Shown here in pieces: positions 33,750 through 43,426 of a DNA stretch of 64,000 nucleotides; the stretch's first letter is position 1; each line of letters opens with the position of its first letter. This DNA comes from an uncultured Clostridia bacterium (lineage in GTDB: Bacteria; Bacillota; Clostridia; Oscillospirales; Acutalibacteraceae). The DNA lies in assembly GCA_937920235.1 (NCBI GenBank), contig CALGUK010000033.1:62001-126000 (forward strand), given 5' to 3'. Under the pieces are notes generated by a model that was not told the origin of the DNA, did no database searches, and worked only from the letters and a program-made list of their open reading frames with translations. The position numbers and the translations under genes were made by a program.

Positions 33750-34576
33750 CATACAGACAGTTGTTTTTGAAGGCGACAAAGGACCTTGATATTACAGAAA
33801 ATGCCGAGTTTGAGGTGCTTTGTATGCTTGAGGATCTCATCGATGTCCGAAAAGAGAGAGTCTTTATTGATGAAACAGAGATAAGCGAGTCTGATATATC
33901 GGTAATTGAGTCAGCGGTAAAATCAAGAAAATCGGGCATGCCGTTGCAGTATATTCTCGGTAATTGGGATTTTTATGATCTTACGTTTAAAGTCGGAAAA
34001 GGTGTTTTGATTCCACGGCCCGAAACAGAGCTGTTAGTCGATTTTGCTATCGGAAAGCTGTGGGGGACAGATAATCCCGTTGTATATGATCTCTGTGCAG
34101 GCAGCGGATGTGTAGGTCTTACAATCGCCAAGCACCGACCTGATGCAACAGTTTATCTGCTTGAAAAAGAGAGCGCTGCATTTGAGTATCTTAAAACAAA
34201 TAAAGAGTATCACAGACTGGATAATGCCGTTATCATAAAAGGTGATTTGTTCAGTTTTGATATAAACGAGCTTCCGTCGGCTGATGTAATTGTTTCCAAT
34301 CCGCCTTATATTGCATCATCAGAAATTCCGAAGCTTCAGAAGGAGGTTCTGCATGAACCTATGTCCGCGCTAGACGGAGGGAATGACGGTCTTGACTTCT
34401 ATCGTTGTATAGAAGATCGATGGGCGGGAAAAATCAAATTCGGCGGATATATCGGACTTGAGTGTGGCGAGAATCAGAGTAAAGATATTATTAAAATTTT
34501 TGAAGGTGAATACAGAAAAAAAGAGGTCATTTTTGATTTTAATAATATTGACAGAATCGTTACTTTTAGAATATAA
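33746..34576 (+). CDS. prmC: Release factor glutamine methyltransferase
   Basis: Protein of 276 residues. It methylates the GGQ glutamine of peptide chain release factors with S-adenosylmethionine. Motif I VYDLCAGSGCVGLTIAKH, the catalytic IVSNPPYIASSEIP, and LDGGNDGLDFYR are all present, along with an N-terminal helical domain and PLQYILGNWDFYDL. Coupled to yqhQ by overlap. The usual partner prfA is not in the window; a site-2 protease follows instead. Confidence 0.95.
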   Translation: MTYRQLFLKATKDLDITENAEFEVLCMLEDLIDVRKERVFIDETEISESDISVIESAVKSRKSGMPLQYILGNWDFYDLTFKVGKGVLIPRPETELLVDFAIGKLWGTDNPVVYDLCAGSGCVGLTIAKHRPDATVYLLEKESAAFEYLKTNKEYHRLDNAVIIKGDLFSFDINELPSADVIVSNPPYIASSEIPKLQKEVLHEPMSALDGGNDGLDFYRCIEDRWAGKIKFGGYIGLECGENQSKDIIKIFEGEYRKKEVIFDFNNIDRIVTFRI

Positions 34577-34608
34577 TATTATTTTAGATATAGTGAAGGG
34601 AATTTATA

Positions 34609-35283
34609 ATGCTTTTTGATATTTTCAGAGGAAATGCAGATATGCTGAGCCTTCTTGTCACTTTCTTTTCAAGATTGTTCGTAATATTCTGCACAATGCC
34701 TGTCCATGAATATGCTCATGCGTATATTGCAACAAAATTAGGAGATCAGACACCTCGATTGTCCGGGCGTTTAACTCTTAATCCTATGGCTCATATATCT
34801 CCGCTCGGTGCAATAATGATTTTTCTTTGCGGATTTGGTTACGCAAAGCCTGTTGAGGTTAATCCGAGAAATTTCAAGGACCCTAAAAAGGGTATGGCAA
34901 TCACGGCAATTGCAGGTCCGGTATCAAATCTGATCATGGGATTTATTTTTATTCTTATCGCAACCGTGTATCAGCACCTTTTCTTCGGTTATTCCAAACT
35001 TTCAGTTGCCATTTATACATTCTTGTTTTTTGCAGGAACAGTAAATGTTAACCTTGCCGTTTTTAATCTTTTACCTATTCCTCCGCTTGACGGTTCGAGA
35101 ATATTGCAGTTGATTATTCCGTCAAAGTATTACTACAAATTCCTGCAGTATGAGAGATATGTTGTAATTGTTGTGTTCATATTGATTTTTACCGGGGTTT
35201 TGTCAACACCGCTTTCATATCTTTCAAGCTTGATAATTACATTGTTCAGCAGAATTTCAAGTCTGCCGTTCAGACTTTTTTAA
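34609..35283 (+). CDS. Site-2 protease family membrane metallopeptidase
   Basis: Protein of 224 residues with about six membrane helices. The M50 zinc site is visible as PVHEYAHAYIATKLGD (H-E-x-x-H form) in the second helix and LPIPPLDGSRIL near the third, the counterpart of the family's N-P-D-G motif. These enzymes cleave substrates within the membrane; short members such as this have no PDZ or CBS domain. Located just before scpA-scpB, as in many Clostridia. Confidence 0.92.
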   Translation: MLFDIFRGNADMLSLLVTFFSRLFVIFCTMPVHEYAHAYIATKLGDQTPRLSGRLTLNPMAHISPLGAIMIFLCGFGYAKPVEVNPRNFKDPKKGMAITAIAGPVSNLIMGFIFILIATVYQHLFFGYSKLSVAIYTFLFFAGTVNVNLAVFNLLPIPPLDGSRILQLIIPSKYYYKFLQYERYVVIVVFILIFTGVLSTPLSYLSSLIITLFSRISSLPFRLF

Positions 35284-35293
35284 AGGATAGTTT

Positions 35294-36031
35294 ATGGAAA
35301 AGATATCATATAAAACAGATGTTTTTGAAGGTCCTATGGACTTGCTGTTACATCTGATTTCAAAGCACAAATTGAATATATATGATATACCGATTATCAC
35401 TCTTGTAGAGCAATATGTTGACTATGTCAGACAAATGCAGGAGGATGATATGTATGTGGCATCGGAATTTCTCGAGATGGCCGCAAGACTGGTTTATATT
35501 AAATCTGTTTCACTCCTTCCCGTATATACAGAAGCTGAGGAGCTTAAAAATGAACTTCAGGGCGAGTTGATAGAGTACCGCGATATGAAGCTTATGGCAG
35601 AAAAACTGTCCGAAAACACCGAAGGCTTTTCCACTTTTATAAGAAAGGCTGAAAAAATCGAGGTGGATCAGACATATCGAAGATTTCACGAGGTCAGCGA
35701 GCTTTTTGAAGCATATATCTCTGCCGCAGGTAAAAAACTCAAACAGCTTCCTCCGCCAATTGAAGCATTTCGTGAGATAGTTGTTAAAAAAGTTGTCTCT
35801 GTAGGCTCTAAGATATCAAATATTTTCAAAAAATTATCGGTTAAAGAAAAAAAGACGGGATGGAAAAATCTTTTTACGGATGCGGAGTCCCGTTCGGATA
35901 TGGTCGCAACATTTTTGGCTGTTCTTGAGCTTACAAAGTCAAAAAAAGTTAAAGTTGTAGGTGACGGTGATGATGCTCAGGTTGAGCTTATCAATGATGA
36001 CTTTACGGATGTCAGTGAGGAATGGAATTGA
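35294..36031 (+). CDS. scpA: Segregation and condensation protein A
   Basis: Protein of 245 residues. It begins YKTDVFEGPMDLLLHLISKHKLNIYDIPI, the ScpA kleisin N-terminus, and has the EFLEMAARLVYIKSVSLLP segment; the C-terminal winged helix (VATFLAVLELTKSKKVKV) binds the SMC head. With ScpB and SMC it forms the condensin that organises and separates the chromosome. It overlaps scpB's upstream in-frame codons by a few bases. Confidence 0.96.
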   Translation: MEKISYKTDVFEGPMDLLLHLISKHKLNIYDIPIITLVEQYVDYVRQMQEDDMYVASEFLEMAARLVYIKSVSLLPVYTEAEELKNELQGELIEYRDMKLMAEKLSENTEGFSTFIRKAEKIEVDQTYRRFHEVSELFEAYISAAGKKLKQLPPPIEAFREIVVKKVVSVGSKISNIFKKLSVKEKKTGWKNLFTDAESRSDMVATFLAVLELTKSKKVKVVGDGDDAQVELINDDFTDVSEEWN

Positions 36032-36033
36032 TT

Positions 36034-36603
36034 ATGAAAGCAAGCAAGCTGCAAGCGGCGGTTGAGGCAATTCTTTTTGCCTCCGGTGAGCCGGTCGAAC
36101 TTGAAAAAATCGCAGAGGTTCTTGAAATTGAGCCGGAAGTCTGCGAACAGATTATATTGAATCTTTCCGCAAAACTTGATGAGAGAAACAGCGGAATATG
36201 TGTTTTGAAGCTTGATAATATGTATCAGCTTTCCTCACGCACGGAGTATGCCGAGGTTATCCGCGATGTGCTTGAACTAAGAAAAAATACACCGTTGTCC
36301 TCTGCCGCTTTCGAGGTGTTGGCTGTTATCGCTTACAATCAGCCTGTTACTAAATCGTTTATAGAGCAGGTGAGAGGTGTTGATTGCAGCGGTGTAATAT
36401 CAACGCTTTGCCAGAAAAAGCTTATTGAAGAAAAAGGCAGACTTGATTTGCCGGGCAGACCGTTGGTTTACGGAACAACATCGGATTTTCTTCGCTGTTT
36501 TTCTATTTCTTCTCTCGACGAATTGCCGGAATTACCTGAAAAGGACAGCGAACCAACCGATAATGTTTCGGAGGGTTCAGAGGAAACAGCGGAAACTGAA
36601 TAA
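36034..36603 (+). CDS. scpB: Segregation and condensation protein B
   Basis: Protein of 189 residues from ATG 36034; the ATG at 36022 would overlap scpA and leaves no room for a ribosome binding site. Winged helix pair with AAVEAILFASGEPVELEKIAEVL, then TPLSSAAFEVLAVIAYNQPVTKSFIEQVRGVD and LPGRPLVYGTTSDFLRCF, all typical. It dimerises on ScpA and supports SMC. The C-terminal tail is acidic and probably disordered. Confidence 0.95.
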   Translation: MKASKLQAAVEAILFASGEPVELEKIAEVLEIEPEVCEQIILNLSAKLDERNSGICVLKLDNMYQLSSRTEYAEVIRDVLELRKNTPLSSAAFEVLAVIAYNQPVTKSFIEQVRGVDCSGVISTLCQKKLIEEKGRLDLPGRPLVYGTTSDFLRCFSISSLDELPELPEKDSEPTDNVSEGSEETAETE

Positions 36604-36632
36604 TTATCATTTTTCTTTAGGGAGGTGTTTTT

Positions 36633-37334
36633 TTGACAGCATTGTATATCATTTTCGGTATTATCGCATTTTTTATAGTTTTGTTAAGTATAAGAATCAC
36701 CATAAATGCCGAATATTTTGATGAATTCAAACTGAATATTTCCTGGTTATTTATTAAGCTTCAGATTTTACCGTCAAAAAAATCCGATAAACCCAAAAAG
36801 GAAAAGAAGAAAAAAGAGAAAAAGCCTGAAGAAAAACCAGCAGAAGAAAAACCTGCAGATGAACCGACTGAGAAAAAAGAAAATATTTTTGTCACATTTT
36901 ATAACAACCAGGGGTTTGAGGGTGTACTGCAGTTAATAAACAATGCCGTCAGTGCTCTTGGCAAAATGTTCAGCTCTTTTAAAAAGCATCTGGTTATACG
37001 CGAATTATATCTCTTTATGTCTGTTACGGGCGGATGTGATGCCGCAGAGACCGCTATGGAATACGGAAGAATGTGCCAAAAGATCTTTCCTGCAATGTCA
37101 TTTATCTGTACAAATTTGCCTGTAAAGAAATATGACGTGGAAATTGAGCCTGATTATCTCGGATTGAAAAATAAGGCACAGTTTGCTTTATCCATACATA
37201 TCAGACCGATTTTCTTTATAAATGCCGTTATTGTTATGGCTTTCAGAATGGTAAAAAATGTAGCTTTAAAATTCCTTAAAGGAATTAAAAATAAAACAAA
37301 TAACAAAAATATAAACGAAGGTGGTGCTTTATGA
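36633..37334 (+). CDS. DUF2953 membrane-anchored protein
   Basis: Protein of 233 residues from TTG 36633 with GGAGGTG six bases upstream. One N-terminal membrane helix (ALYIIFGIIAFFIVLLSI) is followed by INAEYFDEFKLNISWLFIKLQILP, a strongly charged Lys/Glu/Pro-rich linker (residues 48-80) and a conserved C-terminal part. This is the DUF2953 pattern; genes of this family sit next to ytfJ/gerW in spore formers (ytfI in Bacillus), which is the case here, and they overlap by four bases. Role in spores is inferred from that. Confidence 0.88.
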   Translation: MTALYIIFGIIAFFIVLLSIRITINAEYFDEFKLNISWLFIKLQILPSKKSDKPKKEKKKKEKKPEEKPAEEKPADEPTEKKENIFVTFYNNQGFEGVLQLINNAVSALGKMFSSFKKHLVIRELYLFMSVTGGCDAAETAMEYGRMCQKIFPAMSFICTNLPVKKYDVEIEPDYLGLKNKAQFALSIHIRPIFFINAVIVMAFRMVKNVALKFLKGIKNKTNNKNINEGGAL

Positions 37335-37765
37335 TGAAAGAAAAGTCATCGGCAGCAGGAATTCTCGAATCAACAATCGAAAAAGTTAAGGACCTTGTTA
37401 ATGTCAGCACAATTATCGGTGATCCGATTAAGGTCGAGGGTGGAGTAACAATTATTCCCGTTTCAAAGGTTACATACGGTTTTGCTTCGGGCGGTTCGGA
37501 TTTTCCGTCAAAGTCTAATCAGGACATTTTCGGCGGTGGCGGCGGAGCCGGTGTTACAATTCTCCCCGTAGCTTTCCTGGTTATTGATGCATATGGAAAC
37601 GTTGATGTTAAACATATTACAGCATTCGATAATGCCGCAGAGCGAATTGTAGGTCTTGTTCCCGAAATGTTTGATAAGGTTTCAAACGCTGTTAATAAAG
37701 CAAAAATGGACAAGGCGTTTAATGCAGAAGTCAGTACGGTAGCAGTTGACGAGGTAACTGAATAA
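37331..37765 (+). CDS. gerW: GerW/YtfJ-family sporulation protein
   Basis: Protein of 144 residues (ATG 37331 or the next codon). The sequence ILESTIEKVKDLVNVSTIIGDPIKVEGGVTIIPVSKVTYGF is diagnostic, followed by a Gly-rich FGGGGGAGVTILPVAFLVI. In Bacillus the protein is needed for normal spore germination. Coupled to the DUF2953 gene. A hairpin follows. Confidence 0.94.
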   Translation: MMKEKSSAAGILESTIEKVKDLVNVSTIIGDPIKVEGGVTIIPVSKVTYGFASGGSDFPSKSNQDIFGGGGGAGVTILPVAFLVIDAYGNVDVKHITAFDNAAERIVGLVPEMFDKVSNAVNKAKMDKAFNAEVSTVAVDEVTE

Positions 37766-37773
37766 TTTTATGT

Positions 37774-37808
37774 GAATCAGCGTTGAGGTTTATCCTCAAC
37801 GGTGATTC
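37774..37808 (+). terminator. Hairpin after gerW
   Basis: GAATCA-G-CGTTGAGG and CCTCAACG-G-TGATTC pair over 14 bp with one G-G mismatch around TTTAT; the following TGTGTTATTTTA is a weak T-tract, so termination may be partial. Confidence 0.6.
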
Positions 37809-37838
37809 TGTGTTATTTTATTTATTTTGGGTGAAATT

Positions 37839-38585
37839 ATGGCGGATAATAAGGTCAGACTTCAGAAATATCTTTCAGAGTGCGGTGTAGCATCAAGAAG
37901 AAAAGCCGAAGACATGATTCTTGCAGGTAAAGTAAAGGTTAACGGTAAACCGGCTTCAATAGGTGATAAAATCGATCCTTCACGCGACACGGTTGTTGTT
38001 GCGGGAAAAAAGATCAGAAAGAGTAAAAAGAACACATATATTATGCTTCATAAACCGAGAGGATTTATTACAACTCTCAGTGATGAAATGGGCAGAAAAT
38101 GTGTTGCTCAGCTCATTGAGGATGTTGGAACAAGAGTTTATCCTGTAGGAAGGCTTGACAGAGATTCCGAGGGTCTGTTACTTCTTACCGATGATGGTGA
38201 GTTTGCTAATGCACTCACACATCCGACTCATCACGTTCCGAAAACATACCGTGTAACAGTCCGTCCTAATATTACTGAGGATCAGATTACTGCTCTTACA
38301 ACAGGAATTGAAATCGACGGGAGAATGACGATGCCGTCCGAGGTTAGAGTCCTTGAAAAGAAAGAGGGCAGAGTGGTCCTTGAAATTATTATTTATGAGG
38401 GAAGAAACCGACAAATAAGAAAAATGTGCGACAAATTGGGCCTTGAGGTTGCAAGACTGAAACGAACACAGATAGGCTCTGTAAAGCTCGGTATGCTCAA
38501 ACAGGGCGATTGGAGAAATCTTACAGAGGATGAAGTCCATAAGCTTATTGTTGCGGCTTCTCTTGACAGGAAGAATGTTAAATAA
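37839..38585 (+). CDS. rluB: RluB-family rRNA pseudouridine synthase
   Basis: Protein of 248 residues from ATG 37839 with GGGTG upstream. S4-type RNA-binding domain at the start (VRLQKYLSECGVASRRKAEDMI), then a RsuA/RluB catalytic core with VYPVGRLDRDSEGLLLLTDDGEF containing the catalytic Asp, KTYRVTV, and YEGRNRQIRKMC. It should modify a uridine in 23S rRNA; the exact site is by family analogy. Its stop overlaps the next start (TAATG). Confidence 0.93.
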   Translation: MADNKVRLQKYLSECGVASRRKAEDMILAGKVKVNGKPASIGDKIDPSRDTVVVAGKKIRKSKKNTYIMLHKPRGFITTLSDEMGRKCVAQLIEDVGTRVYPVGRLDRDSEGLLLLTDDGEFANALTHPTHHVPKTYRVTVRPNITEDQITALTTGIEIDGRMTMPSEVRVLEKKEGRVVLEIIIYEGRNRQIRKMCDKLGLEVARLKRTQIGSVKLGMLKQGDWRNLTEDEVHKLIVAASLDRKNVK

Positions 38586-38959
38586 TGATATTTTATAAAC
38601 CAATTCACACTGTTGAAGAGTTAAACAAATTGTTTAACTGCAGTATAGATGATACCAAATGTATTTACGGTGGATATGTCGGTGTTGACGAAGATAACAG
38701 CACGGTAGGAAAATGTCTTTTCAAAATTGACGGATATAAGTGCTATGTCTCGGTTGTCGATTGTGATTACGGTGATAAGCTTCTTACCGAGGGATTTTTG
38801 CGTGCCGCTATGAATTTCTGTGCCAACAGAAATGCGTATATGTGCTATTGCGATATCGATTGTATATCCGATGTCCTGACTCATTTGGGATTTGAAAATA
38901 ACAACGGAATTTACGGCGGCGATATACCGACGCTTTTAAAGGGTAGTTGTTGTAAATAA
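38585..38959 (+). CDS. Small cysteine-rich GNAT-like protein
   Basis: Protein of 124 residues, translationally coupled to rluB. The middle (GKCLFKIDGYKCYVSVVDCDYGDKLLTEGFLRAAMNF) and the end (LTHLGFENNNGIYGGDIP) resemble the strand, acetyl-CoA helix and LGF segments of GNAT acetyltransferases, but the pyrophosphate-binding R/Q-x-x-G-x-G/A motif is not intact. There are ten cysteines, unusually many for this genome. Whether it still binds acetyl-CoA is open. Similar short genes occur at this place in related Clostridia, to my recollection. Confidence 0.65.
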   Translation: MIFYKPIHTVEELNKLFNCSIDDTKCIYGGYVGVDEDNSTVGKCLFKIDGYKCYVSVVDCDYGDKLLTEGFLRAAMNFCANRNAYMCYCDIDCISDVLTHLGFENNNGIYGGDIPTLLKGSCCK

Positions 38960-38977
38960 GCATTATGGAGATTTTAT

Positions 38978-39862
38978 ATGATTAGAAGTATGACAGGCTA
39001 CGGCCGTTCACAAGCTGTTGTTGATACAATAAATGTCACGGTTGAGCTTAAAAGTGTCAATCACAGATATTTTGAATTTAATTCTCGAGTCCCGAGAAAT
39101 TACGGCTTTCTCGAGGAAAAACTTAAAAGTTATGTCGGCTCAAGAGTTTCGCGCGGTAAAGTCGAATGTTACGTTTCTGTTGAAAATTTAGAGGACGATG
39201 ATGTTGAAATTTTAGTAAATCATTCGCTTGCTAAATCATATCTCAATGCTTTGACGGAGCTCGCCGAAAAGAACAGCCTTAATTTAAGAGACGATCTTGC
39301 CATGTCCTCTCTTGCAAGATATAATGATATTTTCATTATTCATAAGCAGGAGGCGGACGAGGAAAAAATCTGGAACGCAGTAAAAAGCGTTGCTGAGGTT
39401 GCCGTCAATAAGTTTATCGAAATGCGTGAGGCTGAGGGCGAAAAGCTTAAAAATGACGTTTTATCGAGAGCTGATACTATTCTTGAAAAAGTTTCGGAAA
39501 TCGAAGAACGTTCACCTCAAACCGTAAAAGAATATAACGATAAGTTATTGGCTCGTATAAACGAATTTCTGAGTGATGTTCAGGTTGATGAACAGCGTCT
39601 TCTTACAGAGTGTGCAATATTTGCCGATAAGGTTGCTGTTGCCGAAGAAACCGTCAGACTCAGAAGTCATATCGACCAGTTGAGAATGTTCCTTGAAAGC
39701 AGTGAAGCCGTAGGCAGAAAAACAGACTTTCTTGTTCAGGAAATGAACAGAGAGGCTAATACAATCGGTTCAAAGGCTCAGGATGTTCCGATTGCTCGCA
39801 ATGTCATTGATATAAAAGCGGAGATTGAAAAAATCAGAGAGCAAATTCAAAATATAGAATGA
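38978..39862 (+). CDS. YicC-family endoribonuclease
   Basis: Protein of 294 residues. It starts MIRSMTGYGRSQ, the YicC signature, continues with VELKSVNHRYFEF and ends with GRKTDFLVQEMNREANTIGSKAQD. Members of the family cleave RNA. It is followed by remA, gmk and rpoZ, the standard Firmicute order. Confidence 0.95.
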   Translation: MIRSMTGYGRSQAVVDTINVTVELKSVNHRYFEFNSRVPRNYGFLEEKLKSYVGSRVSRGKVECYVSVENLEDDDVEILVNHSLAKSYLNALTELAEKNSLNLRDDLAMSSLARYNDIFIIHKQEADEEKIWNAVKSVAEVAVNKFIEMREAEGEKLKNDVLSRADTILEKVSEIEERSPQTVKEYNDKLLARINEFLSDVQVDEQRLLTECAIFADKVAVAEETVRLRSHIDQLRMFLESSEAVGRKTDFLVQEMNREANTIGSKAQDVPIARNVIDIKAEIEKIREQIQNIE

Positions 39863-39872
39863 GGATGTTTAG

Positions 39873-40136
39873 ATGAAATTAATCAATATCGGCTTCGGAA
39901 ATGCAGTTAATGCAGACAGAGTTTTAGCGGTTATTTCTACCGATTCAGCACCAGCAAAGCGAATTATAGCGCAGGCAAAAGAAAAAAATATGCTTATTGA
40001 TGCAACTCAGGGCCGTAAAACACAGGCAATATTGGTTATGGATACAGATCACGTTGTTTCTACATATTTAAAAGCTGAAACAATACTTAATCGTGAATCA
40101 TCTTCGGTTACAGAGGGGTCAGAAAATGGGGAATAA
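39873..40136 (+). CDS. remA: RemA-family regulator (DUF370)
   Basis: Protein of 87 residues. LINIGFGNAVNADRVLAVISTDSAPAKRIIAQA and LIDATQGRKTQAILVMDTDHVV are typical of RemA, which in Bacillus is a DNA-binding activator of biofilm matrix and osmoprotection genes. It is conserved here as part of the yicC-remA-gmk-rpoZ block, and its end overlaps gmk by 11 bases. Confidence 0.95.
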   Translation: MKLINIGFGNAVNADRVLAVISTDSAPAKRIIAQAKEKNMLIDATQGRKTQAILVMDTDHVVSTYLKAETILNRESSSVTEGSENGE

Positions 40137-40689
40137 AGGATTGTTGGTGCTTTTTTCGGGACCGTCCGGTGTCGGAAAAGATACTGTACTTGATGTTGTA
40201 TTGAAAAAAAATAGTGAATTGCAGAAATCTGTTTCTTTGACAACAAGAGAAATCAGAGAAAATGAAATTGAGGGAAAAGATTATTATTTCATTTCCGTTC
40301 CCGAATTTAAAAATATGATAGAACAGGGAAATGTTCTCGAGTATGCAAAATACGGTGAGAATTTATACGGTACACCTAAAGCACCTGTTGATCGCTGGCT
40401 AGAGCAAGGGAAAACGGTTATTTTAAAAATTGAGGTTCAGGGTGCTGAAAACATCAAAAAGATTTATCCCGATTCAGTTGCAATTTTTCTTATGCCTCCG
40501 TCAATGGAGGAATTGGAAAAGCGTCTTCGTTCACGCGGCACTGAGGACGAGACGGATATTTTAAAGCGGCTTGAAATTGCCAAAAACGAAATTGAAAAAA
40601 GTAAGAATTACGATTATTTTGTTATCAATGATGATATTGATAATGCTTCTGATGAAGTTATATCAATTCTCAAATCACTCAATATATAA
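40126..40689 (+). CDS. gmk: Guanylate kinase
   Basis: Protein of 187 residues; ATG 40126 is preceded by GAGGGG and lies inside the end of remA. P-loop FSGPSGVGKDTV, the GMP-binding SLTTREIRENEIEGKDYYF and EYAKYGENLYGTP, and the lid RSRGTEDETDILKRL are present. It phosphorylates GMP to GDP. Typical length. Confidence 0.97.
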   Translation: MGNKGLLVLFSGPSGVGKDTVLDVVLKKNSELQKSVSLTTREIRENEIEGKDYYFISVPEFKNMIEQGNVLEYAKYGENLYGTPKAPVDRWLEQGKTVILKIEVQGAENIKKIYPDSVAIFLMPPSMEELEKRLRSRGTEDETDILKRLEIAKNEIEKSKNYDYFVINDDIDNASDEVISILKSLNI

Positions 40690-40709
40690 TTAACAGGAGA
40701 GGTTATAAA

Positions 40710-40919
40710 ATGTTTAATCCAGATTTAAGAAATGTACTCAAGGACCATACAAGCAGATATTCACTTGTAACAGCAATTGCAAAAAGAGCAAGAGAAATTT
40801 CCGCAGATGCTCAGGAAAACGAAGAAATTCTCAACGATAAGCCTGTTAGCATTGCACTTGATGAAATTATCAACGGAAAATATGAGGTTGTTGAGCCGGA
40901 AGAAATTCGTAATATCTGA
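40710..40919 (+). CDS. rpoZ: RNA polymerase omega subunit
   Basis: Protein of 69 residues, with AGGAGAGG upstream. The segment SRYSLVTAIAKRAREI and the later VSIALDEIINGKYEV are the omega pattern, including the conserved RYxLVxxxAKRAR. The subunit helps assemble the beta-prime chain. Coaabc (dfp), which often comes next, is missing; priA follows. Confidence 0.95.
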   Translation: MFNPDLRNVLKDHTSRYSLVTAIAKRAREISADAQENEEILNDKPVSIALDEIINGKYEVVEPEEIRNI

Positions 40920-40958
40920 TTTGTAAAAATTTAATAAAAATAAAAGGAGGGGCAGAAT

Positions 40959-43415
40959 GTGGGACTATTAACTGTTGCAAAAGTTGCTGTTGAAAATACA
41001 GCGTATTCTTTTGATATGTTATTCGAGTATTCTGTCCCGGATTATTTATATGATGTTGTTTCTGTCGGGAAAAGAGTCCTCGTTCCGTTCGGAAATTCAT
41101 CAAAAAACAGAGTCGGTATCGTTTTTTCGGTTCGGGAAGGAGTAATTCCCGAAAAAAGACTTAAAGAAATTTCATCGGTAATAGATGACTCTGCTTTAAT
41201 GACCGTGGAGATGCTTAAAACTGCAAATTATATCAGAGAACAGTGTTTCTGTACGTATTATGATGCCTGCAGGCTTTTTCTGCCACTCGGTTTATCAATG
41301 TCGGTCAGTGTTCTTTATGCTATTAACCCGAAATTTAACGGTATTGTTTCCGGTGAAACCGAAAATGTTATTTTCAGTTATCTTCAAAAGAAAAATAAAT
41401 TTGTAAAAAATGACAGAATTATTGCTGAATGTAAACTGAAAAACAAAATATCATTACTAGATAAAATGGCGGCTGAAGGAATTTTGATTCGTTCTGTCGA
41501 TACTCAACGTCGAGTAGGAGATGCCACCGTCAAAATGGTTCGGTTAAAGATCGATCCGGATACCGATGACGAAATTTACGGTAAACTGACAAAAAAGCAA
41601 AAAGAAATTGTCAATATTTTGCACGATGTCGGAACTGCCTCTGTTAAGGAAATATGTTATTTTACGGGATTTACGATTGCTGTTTTCACCGCTCTTGAAA
41701 ATAAGGACGTAATCGAGTTATATGATGATGAGGCACTTCGTTCTCCGTATAAATATGAGTATTCCGGTGTGCAAAGGCAGATTGAGCTGTCTGATGAGCA
41801 AGAAAAGGCATATCACGGACTAAAGGAACTGTTTTATGACAAATCCGCTAAAGGAGCGTTACTGTTCGGCGTTACGGGAAGCGGTAAAACTCAAATCTAT
41901 TTAAAGCTTATTGATGAGGTGCTTAAGGGCGATTCGGGTGTTATCGTTATGATTCCCGAAATATCTCTGACTCCGCAAATGCTTGCCCTTTTTTATGAAC
42001 GGTACGGTGATAAGGTTGCTGTTTTTCACAGCTCACTTTCGTTGGGACAGAGACTTGACGAATGGAAAAGAATCAAAAGAGGCGAAGCGAGAATAGCTAT
42101 CGGTACCCGTTCTGCTGTTTTTGCTCCTTTTGATAAAATCGGACTTGTCATTATTGACGAAGAGCAGGAGCATACATATAAGTCGGAAATGACTCCGCGT
42201 TATCACGCGCGCGATGTTGCCGCATACAGAACGGGAAGACATAACGGACTTCTGTTGCTTGGATCCGCTACACCGTCAATTGATACATATACAAAAGCAC
42301 AAAACGGTATATACTCTATGTTTAAGCTATACGGCAGATACGGTAATGCGGTTTTGCCTGAAGTAAAAACTATAGATACAACATATCAGAGTGATATGGT
42401 ACTTGAAAATATAAGTAAGGAGCTTGCAACGGAAATTCAAAGCAATTTTCGTGATAATAAGCAGACGATTCTTTTACTTAACAGAAGAGGATATAATACT
42501 TATGCATCTTGTACGGAATGCGGAACTGTGTTATCCTGTCCCAATTGCAGTATATCGCTTACTTATCATATAAGAAACGGACGATTGATGTGCCATTACT
42601 GCGGATATTCTGTTCCGTTTTCGGAGGAGTGCAGCAATTGTCACAATAAAACCGTTAAATTTAAGGGCACAGGCACTCAAAAGCTTGAGGAGGAGCTGAA
42701 AATTATCGTTCCCGATGCCAAAATACTCCGTATGGATACCGATACAACGTCATCAAGGTATTCGTATGAAAAATACTTTAAAAGCTTTGAAAACGGTGAA
42801 TATGATATCCTTGTGGGTACACAGATGGTCGCCAAAGGTCTTAATTTTCCTGATGTTACATTGGTAGGGGTTCTCAGCGTCGATCAGATGCTTTATAACG
42901 ACGATTATAAAAGCGGCGAAAGAACTTTTGATCTGATTACCCAGGTTGTCGGCAGAAGTGGCAGGGGCGACTCACCGGGCAAGGCATATATTCAGACATC
43001 CTTTCCCGATTCTGAAATAATTACATTGGCAAAGGAACAGAATTTTGAAACATTCTACAATTCGGAACTTCCGATTAGAAAAAGTATGGTTTATCCTCCA
43101 TTCTGTGATCTTTGTGTAATAGGTTTTTCATCGGATAAGGAGAATTCGGTAAACAAATCGTCTTATGCATTTTTAAATAAATTGAAAAAATTACATTCCG
43201 AAAAGTATTCATCGGTTCAGATAATAGTGTTAGGGCCTGTAGCACCGCGGATATATAAATTGGGCGGAAAGTTCAGAAGCCGTATTATTATTAAATGTAA
43301 AAATAATAAAGATTTCAGAAAAATGATAAAAGAATTACTTGTTGATTTCAATAAGGATAAGAATAATTCGGATGTAATCGTCTTTGCAGATATTAATCCG
43401 GATAGTGTAATGTAA
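40959..43415 (+). CDS. priA: Primosomal replication restart helicase PriA
   Basis: Protein of 818 residues from GTG 40959 (AGGAGGGG six bases upstream); an out-of-frame ATG two bases earlier encodes only four codons. N-terminal 3'-DNA-binding domain ([22 protein letters not shown]), Walker [17 protein letters not shown] box ([14 protein letters not shown]), and a zinc region with [21 protein letters not shown] and CSNCHNK. Helicase motifs GSATPS and [14 protein letters not shown] and QVVGRSGRG follow. It reloads the replisome at stalled forks. Confidence 0.97.
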   Translation: MGLLTVAKVAVENTAYSFDMLFEYSVPDYLYDVVSVGKRVLVPFGNSSKNRVGIVFSVREGVIPEKRLKEISSVIDDSALMTVEMLKTANYIREQCFCTYYDACRLFLPLGLSMSVSVLYAINPKFNGIVSGETENVIFSYLQKKNKFVKNDRIIAECKLKNKISLLDKMAAEGILIRSVDTQRRVGDATVKMVRLKIDPDTDDEIYGKLTKKQKEIVNILHDVGTASVKEICYFTGFTIAVFTALENKDVIELYDDEALRSPYKYEYSGVQRQIELSDEQEKAYHGLKELFYDKSAKGALLFGVTGSGKTQIYLKLIDEVLKGDSGVIVMIPEISLTPQMLALFYERYGDKVAVFHSSLSLGQRLDEWKRIKRGEARIAIGTRSAVFAPFDKIGLVIIDEEQEHTYKSEMTPRYHARDVAAYRTGRHNGLLLLGSATPSIDTYTKAQNGIYSMFKLYGRYGNAVLPEVKTIDTTYQSDMVLENISKELATEIQSNFRDNKQTILLLNRRGYNTYASCTECGTVLSCPNCSISLTYHIRNGRLMCHYCGYSVPFSEECSNCHNKTVKFKGTGTQKLEEELKIIVPDAKILRMDTDTTSSRYSYEKYFKSFENGEYDILVGTQMVAKGLNFPDVTLVGVLSVDQMLYNDDYKSGERTFDLITQVVGRSGRGDSPGKAYIQTSFPDSEIITLAKEQNFETFYNSELPIRKSMVYPPFCDLCVIGFSSDKENSVNKSSYAFLNKLKKLHSEKYSSVQIIVLGPVAPRIYKLGGKFRSRIIIKCKNNKDFRKMIKELLVDFNKDKNNSDVIVFADINPDSVM

Positions 43416-43426
43416 GGAGAAGTAAA

